Numbered from the stretch's first letter, positions 34,917 to 44,776 are shown. The stretch is DNA of 64,000 nucleotides from Brachyspira sp. SAP_772 (GCF_009755885.1 NZ_VYIX01000003.1:68-64067), one strand, 5' to 3'. Made by a program: numbers and translations. Notes: generated by a model not told the origin, from the letters alone.

Positions 34917-36776
34917 ATGAAAAGAATACATAGTTTATCAGTAAAAGTACCAATTATGGTTAGTTCTATTATAGTAGTAACTGTATTGGTATTATCTATC
35001 ATACTTACAATTGCTGCTTCTAGAGGTATAAGAAATGCTACTTTAAATGGCTTTCAAACTACAGTACAAGGTTATGCTTCAACTATAGAATTAGTACTGC
35101 ATGAACAGCTTATGCTTATTCAAACATATTCAAAAAGTACTGCTTTTCAAAATTTTATCACTAATTATAATGATCCAGAAGCACAAAATAATTTGCAAAG
35201 AGTGTTAAAAAACTATAATGATATTAACTACTATTCAACAAATACAGGTATAGCTACTGTTGATGGTATTATATTAGCAGATAGTTCTGACCCTAAATTG
35301 CTAGGAGTTTCACTTGCTGAGATACATCCTGAACTTTATCAAGATATAGTAAAAAATAATTATGATTTTAAGTTTGATAATATAATAAAGAAATCATTAA
35401 CTACAGGCAGAAATTCTTTACTTCTAATGGGCGGTATAAAAGATGATGTTGGCAATGTACTTGGTATAGCATATATAAATTTAGATATAGATAAAGTAAA
35501 TAACTCTTTCATTAAATCTTTACCTCTTCAAGGAAGTGAAAGATTAACAGTAGCAAATCATGATAAAATGGTATTATTATCATCTGATGATGAGTTTGTT
35601 GGAGTTACTTTATCCCCTGTATACGATGTTATTAAAACACAAGATAAAGGTATTATAGCTTCTTATAAAAGTGTTAATACATCAACAGCAAGAACATCAG
35701 CATATAATGCTATAAATGGAGTTCCTTGGTCTGTAATACTTGCTAAAAATGATTCTGATATATATAGTCAAATTTATAGTATTATTGCACAATCTGTTAT
35801 TATAGGTGTAGCATTTATAATAATAGCTTCTGTTTTAGTGTTATTATATATTAGAAGTATTACTAATCCTTTACAAAAAATTATAAAAATATCTAAAGAA
35901 ATATCTAAAGGAGATTTAACTAATACAGACCAAACAATACATAGAAAAGATGAACTTGGAGAATTGGCAGATTCATTTTCTACAATGCGTCATGAACTTG
36001 TAAACATCATAGTAAGAGTAAGAGATTCAGTAGAAAAGATTACTAACAGTGCACAAGAGCTTTCACAGGGAAGTAATGATTTATCACATAGAACAGAATC
36101 TCAGGCAGCAAGCCTAGAAGAGACAGCAAGCTCTATGGAACAAATGGCTTCTACTATAAAATCTTCTACAGACCAATCAGTACAAGGTAATAGAATGATG
36201 GTTGAATCTAGACAGTCTATAGAAAGTGCCGGAGATATTATACTTGAAACTACAAAAAATATAGAAGAAGTTTATGATGCTAGTGCCAAAATTAAAGATA
36301 TTACTAATATAATAGAAAACATAGCATTCCAAACAAATATACTTGCTTTGAACGCTGCGGTAGAGGCTGCACGTGCTGGGGATCAGGGTAAAGGTTTTGC
36401 GGTTGTTGCTAGTGAGGTTAGAAACTTGGCTCAAACTACTCAATCTTCCGTAAAAGATATTACAAACTTGGTGGATAACGCTTATGATAAAATCAATAAA
36501 GCTACCGAATCTGCTAGAACTTCTCAAGAGATATTTAATGATCTTAGAGTAAAAATAGATGAAACAGCTAGAATAATGCAAGACATTAGCTCTACTGCTG
36601 TAGAACAACAAACTGGTGTTGATCAAGTTAATAGGGCTGTTGCTGATATGGATAGTGTTACTCAGCAAAATGCTGCTTTAGTAGAAGAGTCATATGCAGC
36701 TACTATGTCTTTATCTAATCAGGCACAAGAACTTTATGAGGCTATGAAATTCTTTAAAATAGATAAAGATGAATAA
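34917..36776 (+). CDS. Methyl-accepting chemotaxis protein (Cache domain)
   Basis: 619-residue chemoreceptor. TM1 at about 10-32, a periplasmic dCache-like sensor to about 288 ([20 protein letters not shown] and [10 protein letters not shown] are typical), TM2 at 290-312, a HAMP domain ([20 protein letters not shown]), and a long cytosolic signalling coiled coil with the conserved hairpin tip [20 protein letters not shown] and [14 protein letters not shown]. The sensor ligand cannot be read. A G-U paired stem follows 20 bases after the stop. Methylation sites are likely in the [20 protein letters not shown] run. No CheA/CheW is nearby. Confidence 0.95.
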   Translation: MKRIHSLSVKVPIMVSSIIVVTVLVLSIILTIAASRGIRNATLNGFQTTVQGYASTIELVLHEQLMLIQTYSKSTAFQNFITNYNDPEAQNNLQRVLKNYNDINYYSTNTGIATVDGIILADSSDPKLLGVSLAEIHPELYQDIVKNNYDFKFDNIIKKSLTTGRNSLLLMGGIKDDVGNVLGIAYINLDIDKVNNSFIKSLPLQGSERLTVANHDKMVLLSSDDEFVGVTLSPVYDVIKTQDKGIIASYKSVNTSTARTSAYNAINGVPWSVILAKNDSDIYSQIYSIIAQSVIIGVAFIIIASVLVLLYIRSITNPLQKIIKISKEISKGDLTNTDQTIHRKDELGELADSFSTMRHELVNIIVRVRDSVEKITNSAQELSQGSNDLSHRTESQAASLEETASSMEQMASTIKSSTDQSVQGNRMMVESRQSIESAGDIILETTKNIEEVYDASAKIKDITNIIENIAFQTNILALNAAVEAARAGDQGKGFAVVASEVRNLAQTTQSSVKDITNLVDNAYDKINKATESARTSQEIFNDLRVKIDETARIMQDISSTAVEQQTGVDQVNRAVADMDSVTQQNAALVEESYAATMSLSNQAQELYEAMKFFKIDKDE

Positions 36777-36795
36777 TTATAAAATACTATAATAT

Positions 36796-36829
36796 CAGTA
36801 ATAAGTGCTTCATAAAGCATTTATTACTG
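36796..36829 (+). other. 15-bp hairpin between the chemoreceptor and TPR-Mrr genes
   Basis: CAGTAATAAGTGCTT and AAGCATTTATTACTG form a 15-bp stem (one G-T wobble) with a CATA loop. There is no T run after it in either direction, so an ordinary terminator is unlikely. It may be a 3'-end stabiliser or a protein-binding palindrome. Confidence 0.7.
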
Positions 36830-36868
36830 TGAAAATAAAAAATTTATTTTTAATATATAGGTGCTTTT

Positions 36869-38545
36869 ATGGAAGTTATTTATCTTTATGCTTTAATTAT
36901 TTTAGGTGTATTATTTGCCACATTGGTGCTTCTAAAAACATTAATACTTAATAAAGATAAAGTAAAAAAACCAAAAGCATTAAAAAAACGTATAGAAGAA
37001 TTAAATAAAAGAATTAAAAAAAATCAATATGACTATGATGCTATAAATCAGCTTGCTAATATAGAAGAAGAATTTGGAAGCAAAGAAAAAGCATTAGAAC
37101 TATATAAAATAGCATTAGATGGAAACTTCTTTTCAGATAAAGATAAAATAGAAATATATAAAAAATTAGAAAGTATTTGTGAAGAATTAGGCGATATACA
37201 ACAAGCGTTTAAATATACTTTAATTATAAACAAAGAAGAGCCTGAAAATAAATATTATTATATAAAAATAGCACACACTCTAGTAGAAGAAGGTTATTTT
37301 AAACTAGCATATGAATACTATCATAGAGCTTTAGTATTAAAATCAGAATTTTCTATAGATGATTTTAAATATGCTGCTTTTTCTGCTTTTCAGTTAAAAG
37401 ATTATAAAAGAACAATTATTTATTTAGAAAAATTGTATAAAAAAATGTGTAAAGACATAAATCAATATAAAACTGATATTGCTAAATTGATGCAGTCTTT
37501 GGTTTCTATATATATACTTTCTGATGAAATTAATATTGCTAAATCTTTTATAGAAGAAGCTTTTATATATAAAGCTATAGATAGTGATAATAGACTTTAT
37601 ATGAATAAAATTTATTTATTTATATTATATAAATTGGATGATAATAAAAAATTCAATGAAATATATAATAAATTAATAGACATGTATAAAATAAATAATG
37701 ATTCTATAGACCTTGCTGATTTAATATTTGATTATGGTTTTTATAGTTATTTCTTAAAAGATATAAAATCTTCTATTAGATATTTTAATATAATAAAATC
37801 TTTCAATATAGAATTGTATAGTGTTTTCAATATTAATGAAATATTAGAATATTTAAAAAATGTAGAAATAGCTAATTCTCAATTAACAAAACTATATGAA
37901 GAAAAAAAGATATATGATTCAAAATATAAAAATGATAATTTTGAAAACTATATTAAAAAAGAATATATAGATAATTGGGAAAGAGCTATTAATTTATGGG
38001 AAAGCTCATTTATACATTTAGACTATATATCTAATCTAGTAGAACTCAAAAAAACTATGAATATAGACGAAGTATTGAAAGAGTTTAAACTATATGATTT
38101 GCCAAATTATAATACACAAGACCATCAAAAAACTACTGTAGCTTCAAATAAAATTGAGAAAATATTTAGCTTAAGTTTTTCTGATTTCAAAAAGATTTGT
38201 CAAAATATAATATTATCAAAACTTTCATATACCATAGTGCAAGAATATATAGACAGTGCCGATAAAATAAAAGGAGATGAAATAGATTATTTAGCATACA
38301 ATAATAAAATGGCAAGAGTTGAACTTACTTTAATATCTTTCAAAAGATGGAATAAGGTAGATATAGGTGAATTAAGTATTAGAGATTTCTTTATGAAAGT
38401 ACAAGAATCTGGAGCTAAAAATGGAATATTAATTGTTACTGCTGAATTAACTAGAAGTGCTAGAAGTTATGTTTCTCATAATGAAAGTATTACTGTATAT
38501 TCTAAAAATCAATTTAACAATTTACTTAAAGGAGAAATATTCTAA
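36869..38545 (+). CDS. Membrane-anchored TPR protein with C-terminal Mrr-nuclease-like domain (copy 1)
   Basis: 558 residues: one N-terminal membrane helix (about 4-24), TPR repeats over about 45-330 (for example KEKALELYKIALDGNFFSDK, and FKLAYEYYHRALVLKSEF), and a C-terminal domain from about 427. That domain follows the Mrr restriction-endonuclease pattern: DEIDYLAY (Asp 473), TLISFKRWNKVDIGELSIRD (Lys 492), SGAKNGILIVTAELTRSARS and SKNQFNNLLKG. In Mrr the second site reads QxKRW; here Gln is Ser, so catalysis is uncertain. The next gene is a paralogue. Such an anchored TPR-nuclease fusion is unfamiliar to me; cytosolic orientation is assumed. Confidence 0.75.
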   Translation: MEVIYLYALIILGVLFATLVLLKTLILNKDKVKKPKALKKRIEELNKRIKKNQYDYDAINQLANIEEEFGSKEKALELYKIALDGNFFSDKDKIEIYKKLESICEELGDIQQAFKYTLIINKEEPENKYYYIKIAHTLVEEGYFKLAYEYYHRALVLKSEFSIDDFKYAAFSAFQLKDYKRTIIYLEKLYKKMCKDINQYKTDIAKLMQSLVSIYILSDEINIAKSFIEEAFIYKAIDSDNRLYMNKIYLFILYKLDDNKKFNEIYNKLIDMYKINNDSIDLADLIFDYGFYSYFLKDIKSSIRYFNIIKSFNIELYSVFNINEILEYLKNVEIANSQLTKLYEEKKIYDSKYKNDNFENYIKKEYIDNWERAINLWESSFIHLDYISNLVELKKTMNIDEVLKEFKLYDLPNYNTQDHQKTTVASNKIEKIFSLSFSDFKKICQNIILSKLSYTIVQEYIDSADKIKGDEIDYLAYNNKMARVELTLISFKRWNKVDIGELSIRDFFMKVQESGAKNGILIVTAELTRSARSYVSHNESITVYSKNQFNNLLKGEIF

Positions 38546-38577
38546 AAAATAATTATATATACTTTTAGAGTCTGTTT

Positions 38578-40251
38578 ATGGAAAATATTTACATTTATGT
38601 CTTTATATTTCTACTGCTATTATTATTTATTATAGCCTTATATTTATTTATAAGTAATAATATTTATAAAAGAAATAGTGCATCTGATAGAAATATTATT
38701 GCTGAATTAAATAAAAAACTATTAAAAAATCCAAATGATTATAATACTATTTATAAGTTGGCATTAATTAAAGATGAGAATGGAGATATTCTTGATGCTC
38801 TAAAAAAATATGAGTTTCTTATATCTGTTAATTATTTTAATGATAATGAAAAAATTAAAATATATAAGAGAATAGAAAGCATATGCACCGAATTAGATTA
38901 TAAAGATGAAGCTTTTAAATATTCTGTGATTATCACAAATCTAGAGCCAACTAATATACATTATTTAGTAAAAGTGGCTTATACGTTATTTAATGAAAAA
39001 AAATATCAATTAGCATGTAATTATTTTAATAAAGCCATTATGTCTAGGAAGGAGTTTAATATAGATGAACTTAAAGCTGCAATATATTCTTATTATGATA
39101 TAAAAAATTATGATAAAGCTATTGCTTTCTTAGAAGATTTGGATAAAAGAATAAAAAAAGATTCTGTAAATTTTCAAAATGAATTAATAGAAATTAGAAA
39201 GACTTTAATATCTATATATTTATTTACTGATAAACTTCAATATGCTATAGAATATATAGAAGGACTTTTAAATGAATCTAATAATGTAGATAGAAATTTA
39301 TTAATTTATTATAATAGAATGTATTTATTTGTATTACATAAATTTGGAGACAAAAAGAAGTTTAAAGATGTATATAAGAAAATAAAGACAACATTAAAAA
39401 CAGATGAATTAGAATCTACAAATGAAGAATTAATTTTTGATTATGGATTTTACTCATATTTTTTAGGATATATAGAAGATGCTATAAAATATTTTGAGAC
39501 AATTAATAAATTTAGTTCCAACATATTAAAAACATATAAAATAAGCGAAGTTTTAATATATTTATATCAAGTTTACAGAGCTAATTTGCAAGTTAATAGA
39601 GGAAACCGCAAATTAGATAATATTTATGAACATCAATATTATGAAGATTATGTACAAAAAGAAAATCTCAATGAATGGGAAGACACTGTAGAGATTTGGG
39701 AGAATAGTTTTACTAATTTTGAATATATTAATACTTTAGCTCCAACAAATAATGAAAACTCAATAGATGTAGATAATATATTATTAAATCTAAAAGTTAC
39801 TCATAATATTAAATTTGACAATAAAACAAGAACAACATCTAGTAATTCAAACAATAATATTGTAGATAAAATATATAATTTAAGTTTTAATGATTTTAAA
39901 AAGTTATGCAGAAATATAATAACCAATAAACTTTCTTATACTATAGTACAAGAGTTTATAGATAATCCAGATGACAATATAGATGAAATTGATTATCTTG
40001 CATATGATAATGAAACTGGAAAATATAATTTAACATTTATTTCTATTAAACGATGGCAAAATACTAATATAGGAGAATTAATATTAAGGGATTTTATTGT
40101 AAAAGTAAAAGATTCTGGTGCTAAAAGAGGGGTATTAATAGTACCTGTAGAATTAACAAAAAGTGCCAAAAGTTATGCTGTACATAGTGAAATTGTTACA
40201 ATATATTCTAGAAGCCAATTAAACAATTTACTAAAGGGAACAGTATTTTGA
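38578..40251 (+). CDS. Membrane-anchored TPR protein with C-terminal Mrr-nuclease-like domain (copy 2)
   Basis: 557 residues, paralogous over its full length to the gene 32 bases upstream: N-terminal membrane helix (YIYVFIFLLLLLFIIALYLF), TPR region (for example LACNYFNKAIMSRKEF, IEDAIKYFETINKF), and C-terminal Mrr-like domain with DEIDYLAY (Asp 472), LTFISIKRWQNTNIGELILRD (Lys 491) and VLIVPVELTKSAKSYAVH. The Ser-x-Lys in place of Gln-x-Lys is shared, so it predates the duplication or is selected. Both copies end LNNLLKG plus two or three residues. They are likely cotranscribed. TPR segments diverge more than the C-terminal domain. Confidence 0.75.
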   Translation: MENIYIYVFIFLLLLLFIIALYLFISNNIYKRNSASDRNIIAELNKKLLKNPNDYNTIYKLALIKDENGDILDALKKYEFLISVNYFNDNEKIKIYKRIESICTELDYKDEAFKYSVIITNLEPTNIHYLVKVAYTLFNEKKYQLACNYFNKAIMSRKEFNIDELKAAIYSYYDIKNYDKAIAFLEDLDKRIKKDSVNFQNELIEIRKTLISIYLFTDKLQYAIEYIEGLLNESNNVDRNLLIYYNRMYLFVLHKFGDKKKFKDVYKKIKTTLKTDELESTNEELIFDYGFYSYFLGYIEDAIKYFETINKFSSNILKTYKISEVLIYLYQVYRANLQVNRGNRKLDNIYEHQYYEDYVQKENLNEWEDTVEIWENSFTNFEYINTLAPTNNENSIDVDNILLNLKVTHNIKFDNKTRTTSSNSNNNIVDKIYNLSFNDFKKLCRNIITNKLSYTIVQEFIDNPDDNIDEIDYLAYDNETGKYNLTFISIKRWQNTNIGELILRDFIVKVKDSGAKRGVLIVPVELTKSAKSYAVHSEIVTIYSRSQLNNLLKGTVF

Positions 40252-40271
40252 ATGATTCTCAAAACAAAAAA

Positions 40272-40421
40272 TTAAACTTCTACATTTATAGAATTAAACT
40301 CTTTTACATAAAAAATTTGGGATACTACTTTGCAATTTATTGTCACTAAATCAGCCAAAATCTTTACGCTATATATACTTCCACCATCTTTGATAATTTT
40401 TCTATAGTTATGAATAGTCAT
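40272..40421 (-). CDS. Possible 49-residue small protein or gene remnant
   Basis: An ATG at 40421 (minus) opens 49 codons to TAA at 40272-40274. The peptide begins MTIHNYRKIIKDGGSIY and has a balanced helix/strand composition, unlike noise from AT-rich spacers. However, no good ribosome-binding site is present, and I see no family. It occupies most of the 269-base gap between the TPR-Mrr copy 2 and the KAP gene. It may be a real small gene or a remnant. Confidence 0.3.
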   Translation of the reverse strand: MTIHNYRKIIKDGGSIYSVKILADLVTINCKVVSQIFYVKEFNSINVEV

Positions 40422-40520
40422 TATAATTTAGTATATATTCTAAATATAGTAAGTTATAGTTGGATTTTCAAATTTGTATTAATTATTTATATTATTTTCA
40501 AAATCATATTTTAGTTTTTT

Positions 40521-42146
40521 TTAATATAGTTTTAATTCACTATGTAAAGCTTTATAAAAATTGTCATTTTCTCCCAATTTTTCTTTTATAATATTATTTA
40601 GAATATAATTGAAATTTATAGAATTGATTATATGGTCAGTTTTTATATTTTTATAAAAGTTATAAAATATATAAAAAATTATATCCTTTATTATTATTTT
40701 ATAATCTTTATTGTCTTTGAATTTATTTAGAACAATTATTAGAGCATTCATTTCACGAAATTCTATAACTAATTTTTGTGGCACATAGAAATCCGCTAAA
40801 TTCGATCCTTTATCAATATAAGAATTCAAATTATTAATTTTATCAAAAATAGCTTCATTTACTTTTTCTGATTCATTATTTATGTTTACTTCTTTTAGAT
40901 AGCTATCTAATGCTATTAGATATGATATATAGTAATAAGGTCTATTAATACAAATTTCAATTAAATCATTTATTTCTGTTATATCCAATTTTCCAGCAAT
41001 ATAACAGCTTATGAAAAATAAATTACAATTTTTATAACTTATATTATTATCATTACTTATACCGTTTTTATTAAGTTCGTATAATATCTTTTTAACATTA
41101 GTTGCATATTTAAATAATGCTATAATCATTAATAAATTTAAATTATCAATGTAAAAATATGCATCTTTATATAATATAATGTTATTTAAATACAAATCAA
41201 TATATCCATCATCTATTAAAAAATGATAGTCTTTTAATGTATTATCAAAAATATCAAAATTGGTTAATTTAGAAAAATAATCATAATCAAATTTTTTTAT
41301 ATATATTTTATCAATAAAAGATATATATTCAAAAATTACTTTTTTATTATCTAAATTCTTATACTGATCTTTATATACATGTTCAATGCAATATTTTAAT
41401 AACTCTCTTAATTTATTAAGATATTTATTTTTATTATTAGAAAAAACAAAAAATTTAAATATATTTACTATAAAAGTATAATTAGTATTAATATTATTTA
41501 TTTTTATTGCTTTATCAAGTACTATATCTGTTATTATAGAGTTATTTTCTAGAAAAATTATATTATATTTTTCTAAAGAATTATATATATCTATTATATA
41601 ACTTGTAATATCATAGATATTATCGTTAGTTTGTAATACCTCTTTAATAGCTTCACTTAAATTTTCTTTTAATTTATCATTATCAAAAATTGAGAAATAA
41701 TCTGAAATATTTTTTATATTTTCACTATTATTGAATGTATTAAAATTATCAATTAATTCAATAAAAGCATCCTTATCAGGAATTTGCATTTTATAATATA
41801 TAATATTAATATATTCTATCAATTTATCTAAATCAATTTTATTTTTATCAAGAATTTTATTATATATAGTACCTAATTTATTTTTTATATGGTTATTTTT
41901 TTCATTACCATTATTTTTGTATATTTTTATTAATTCTAATAACTTTTTTTCATTATTAAATATTTGTGCTGATGATACAAATAAAGATGCCATAAAAAAT
42001 ATTTCTTCATTATAAGCCTCATTTTTTAAATATTTGTTATCGCTTTTATTTTTCGTATTTTGTAATAAATCAATATTTGAATAATAATTTATCTTTATTT
42101 GATTTATTAACTTTTTTATCTCTCTAGGTGTATAATCCATATTCAT
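40521..42146 (-). CDS. C-terminal part of a KAP-type NTPase, or a separate helical protein
   Basis: 541 residues. The first 20 read DYTPREIKKLINQIKINYYS, which resembles the sensor-2 'xPRxIKRLIN' element near the end of KAP P-loop NTPase domains. The rest is Asn/Ile/Lys-rich, largely helical and unrecognised. Its ATG (42146) comes one base after the upstream gene's TAA and in the +1 frame; an AAGG sequence lies close by. It therefore may be a translationally coupled second gene or the back half of a frameshifted KAP protein. Confidence 0.6.
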   Translation of the reverse strand: MNMDYTPREIKKLINQIKINYYSNIDLLQNTKNKSDNKYLKNEAYNEEIFFMASLFVSSAQIFNNEKKLLELIKIYKNNGNEKNNHIKNKLGTIYNKILDKNKIDLDKLIEYINIIYYKMQIPDKDAFIELIDNFNTFNNSENIKNISDYFSIFDNDKLKENLSEAIKEVLQTNDNIYDITSYIIDIYNSLEKYNIIFLENNSIITDIVLDKAIKINNINTNYTFIVNIFKFFVFSNNKNKYLNKLRELLKYCIEHVYKDQYKNLDNKKVIFEYISFIDKIYIKKFDYDYFSKLTNFDIFDNTLKDYHFLIDDGYIDLYLNNIILYKDAYFYIDNLNLLMIIALFKYATNVKKILYELNKNGISNDNNISYKNCNLFFISCYIAGKLDITEINDLIEICINRPYYYISYLIALDSYLKEVNINNESEKVNEAIFDKINNLNSYIDKGSNLADFYVPQKLVIEFREMNALIIVLNKFKDNKDYKIIIKDIIFYIFYNFYKNIKTDHIINSINFNYILNNIIKEKLGENDNFYKALHSELKLY

Positions 42147-42147
42147 T

Positions 42148-43224
42148 TTACCTTATATCAGTATTATCTTCTTTAAAAAAGTCTAACAATAAATATATTT
42201 GATCCAAGTTTTTAATTTCTTTAATAATGTTATTATCAAAATTATTAAACAGTTCTTTTTTAAAGTAGGTGCCAACTAAAAAATTATTCATCTCTGGTAT
42301 ACTTACTTCATAAGGACTTAATTTATCATAAAATGAATTATCTACACTACTATTATTTTTACCTATATTTTTTTTATCAACAGCCAATATAAACCAAATA
42401 TTAATATTATCATCTTTTTTCTGCATGCATTCTATAAAAGTATATAATGATGAAATAAATTTTTCTTCTTCATCTTTTGAAAGCCTATCCATATTGTCTA
42501 CTACAATAACAACATCTTTATCAAAGAAGTCAGAATATAGACTATAAAATTTTTTTACAAATTGTTTAAATTGATAAGGAGTTAAATCTTTCCCTTCTTC
42601 ATATTCTGAATAACTATCTGAGGAACCATATAAAAAAGGAAATAATATTTTAACAATATAATTTTTAAACATAAATGATATTAGTAATATAATAAGAAAT
42701 AATATATAGTAATGTTGACTATTAAAATTTATATTATTAAGTGGGCTATTTTTTATATAAGTTAATATAGGAATTCCTATAAATACGAAACAATATATTA
42801 ATATTGTAATAAAATTAATATTTGATTTTACGTTTTTTTCAATAGTATCTATATCCTTTAATAATTTATCAAGAGGATTTTTTAAATGATCAGCATACTT
42901 CCCTTTTTTTATTTTACCTCTTTGATCTAATACATTTCTAAATAGACATCTTAAAAACTCTTTCTTTAAAACATTTTCAGGAGCATTCCATGCATCTATT
43001 GTTATAAATATTTTATCTTTTTCATTTTCTCTAATAAGTTTTTGTATTATTGTAGTTTTACCTGACCCTCTCACTCCACTTAATAATATTACTTTTCTTA
43101 ATACATTTTTATTATTATCAATTATATTTAAAATACTATTACATGTTTGTTTATGAGGTAATGAATTATCTGGGTTTTCAGCTGGGGATTCATCTAATAA
43201 TTTTATAGCATTTTTATCAGGCAT
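42148..43224 (-). CDS. KAP family P-loop NTPase (N-terminal part)
   Basis: 358 residues. Walker A is LLSGVRGSGKTT at about 48-58; Walker B is VVIVVDNMDRLS with the following KFISSLYTFIEC and INIWFILAVDKKNI. Two membrane helices (about 130-190, including FITILIYCFVFIGIPILTY) sit between the Walker motifs, a hallmark of KAP NTPases. These are membrane-attached ATPases, several of them linked to anti-phage or anti-plasmid systems. The frame ends DNTDIR before the family's expected 'PRxIKRLIN' helix, which is found at the start of the next frame. The KAP domain is thus broken at this point. Confidence 0.8.
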   Translation of the reverse strand: MPDKNAIKLLDESPAENPDNSLPHKQTCNSILNIIDNNKNVLRKVILLSGVRGSGKTTIIQKLIRENEKDKIFITIDAWNAPENVLKKEFLRCLFRNVLDQRGKIKKGKYADHLKNPLDKLLKDIDTIEKNVKSNINFITILIYCFVFIGIPILTYIKNSPLNNINFNSQHYYILFLIILLISFMFKNYIVKILFPFLYGSSDSYSEYEEGKDLTPYQFKQFVKKFYSLYSDFFDKDVVIVVDNMDRLSKDEEEKFISSLYTFIECMQKKDDNINIWFILAVDKKNIGKNNSSVDNSFYDKLSPYEVSIPEMNNFLVGTYFKKELFNNFDNNIIKEIKNLDQIYLLLDFFKEDNTDIR

Positions 43225-43265
43225 AAATAAGTCTCACACTATTATATTTTTATTATACATCAAAA

Positions 43266-43303
43266 TAAAAAAGAGTTCCATAAATTAACATGAAACTCTT
43301 TTA
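43266..43303 (-). terminator. Intrinsic terminator of gatB
   Basis: AAAAGAGTT and AACTCTTTT form a 9-bp stem around a 16-base loop; on the minus strand T-rich sequence follows. It is 22 bases after the gatB stop. Confidence 0.8.
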
Positions 43304-43324
43304 TAAATAATTATTATATATTAA

Positions 43325-44776
43325 TTATTCGCTTAAAATCTTTCTCAAAACTTCATTAACAAGTTTAGGGTTACCCTGACCTTTAGTAGCTTTCATTGTT
43401 TGCCCTACTAAGAAACCAAATGATTTTTCTTTACCTGCTTTGAAATCTGCTACTGATTTAGGATTTTCTTCTAAAACTTTTCTAATTATTGTTTCAAGTT
43501 CACCAGTATCGCTTACTTGTTTAATTCCTTTTTTCTCAACTATAGCCGAAGGAGCTTCTCCTGTTTCACACATATCTTCAAAAATCTCTTTCGCTATTTT
43601 ACCGCTTATAACATTCTCATCTATAAGTTTAAATATTTCAGCAATATGTTCTGGTTTTGGTTTGAATTCTTTTATAGTTAGAAGTTTTTTGTTTAAGTAT
43701 GCATTAACTTCAACCATTATCCAGTTGCTTATTTTCTTAGGCTGTTTAGGATAAGCTTTTACTGCTGCCTCATAATAATCAGCTAAAGCAGCATCTTCTG
43801 TTAATACAACTATATCCTGATCCGGTAAATCATAATCTTTTTTTAGTCTCTCACGTTTTTGCTGAGGAAGTTCTGGAAGCTCTTTTTTAGCCTGCTCAAT
43901 CTCTTCATCTTTAAGAACTAAAAGAGGTATATCAGGGTCTGGGAAATATCTATAATCTGCAGCACCCTCTTTTGAACGCATTCCTTTAGTAGTGTTTTCT
44001 TTAGCATCATAAAGTCTTGTCTCTTGTAAGATTTTCTCTCCATTGTTAAGAGCTTTTATTTGTCTTTTGATTTCATAGTCAATAGCAAGTCTTACATTTC
44101 TAAAACTGTTCATATTTTTAACTTCAGTTTTAGTTCCAAGTTCTGTGCTTCCTTTTGGTCTTATAGAAACGTTAGCATCGCATCTTAAAGAACCCTCTTC
44201 CATATTACAATCAGAAACATCAATATATTTAAAAATCTTTTTAAGCTCTGTTAAATATTGATAAGCCTCTTCACCTGTAGAAATATCAGGCTCGCTTACA
44301 CATTCTATCAAACAACAACCAGCACGGTTTAAATCTACATAACTTAAAGGTCTTCCAGTATCATCATGCACAAGTTTACCAGCATCTTCTTCCATGTGTA
44401 TTCTGTTTATTCTTATGCTTTTATTGTATGAAGAACCATCTTCATTAAGTACAGTTATATCAAGATGACCTTCTGTACAGATTGGTTCATCCATTTGAGT
44501 AATCTGATAGTAAGAAGGCAAATCTGGGTAGAAATAATGTTTTCTAGCAAATCTGCTTTTCTTTTGAATAGTGCAGTTAGTAGCAAGTCCTGCTTTAATA
44601 GTTTTATGCACCATTTCTTTATTAACTATAGGCAAAGTACCGGGGTGAGCCTGACATCTTGGACAAGTAAGAGTGTTTGCAGGAGCACCGAAAGTGTTTG
44701 GGCATGAACAGAATGCTTTTGTTTTTGTATTAAGCTGAACATGCACTTCTAATCCTATGACTGCTTCATATTCCAT
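43325..44776 (-). CDS. gatB: Aspartyl/glutamyl-tRNA amidotransferase subunit B
   Basis: 483-residue subunit that binds mischarged Glu-tRNA(Gln) or Asp-tRNA(Asn) and transfers the amide. The family start is clear (EAVIGLEVHVQLNTKTKAFC, then CPRCQAHPGTLP with zinc ligands CxC/CxxC), followed by FARKHYFYPDLPSYYQITQ, RIHMEEDAGKLVH and the YDLPDQDI core. The C-terminal YqeY-like tail domain is present (EVLRKILSE). gatA and gatC are elsewhere, which is usual in some spirochaetes. A terminator follows it. Confidence 0.95.
   Translation of the reverse strand: MEYEAVIGLEVHVQLNTKTKAFCSCPNTFGAPANTLTCPRCQAHPGTLPIVNKEMVHKTIKAGLATNCTIQKKSRFARKHYFYPDLPSYYQITQMDEPICTEGHLDITVLNEDGSSYNKSIRINRIHMEEDAGKLVHDDTGRPLSYVDLNRAGCCLIECVSEPDISTGEEAYQYLTELKKIFKYIDVSDCNMEEGSLRCDANVSIRPKGSTELGTKTEVKNMNSFRNVRLAIDYEIKRQIKALNNGEKILQETRLYDAKENTTKGMRSKEGAADYRYFPDPDIPLLVLKDEEIEQAKKELPELPQQKRERLKKDYDLPDQDIVVLTEDAALADYYEAAVKAYPKQPKKISNWIMVEVNAYLNKKLLTIKEFKPKPEHIAEIFKLIDENVISGKIAKEIFEDMCETGEAPSAIVEKKGIKQVSDTGELETIIRKVLEENPKSVADFKAGKEKSFGFLVGQTMKATKGQGNPKLVNEVLRKILSE

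Noticed and set aside
36177-36668. Minus-strand frame opposite the chemoreceptor signalling domain.
   Set aside because: An antisense shadow of a repetitive coiled-coil coding sequence.
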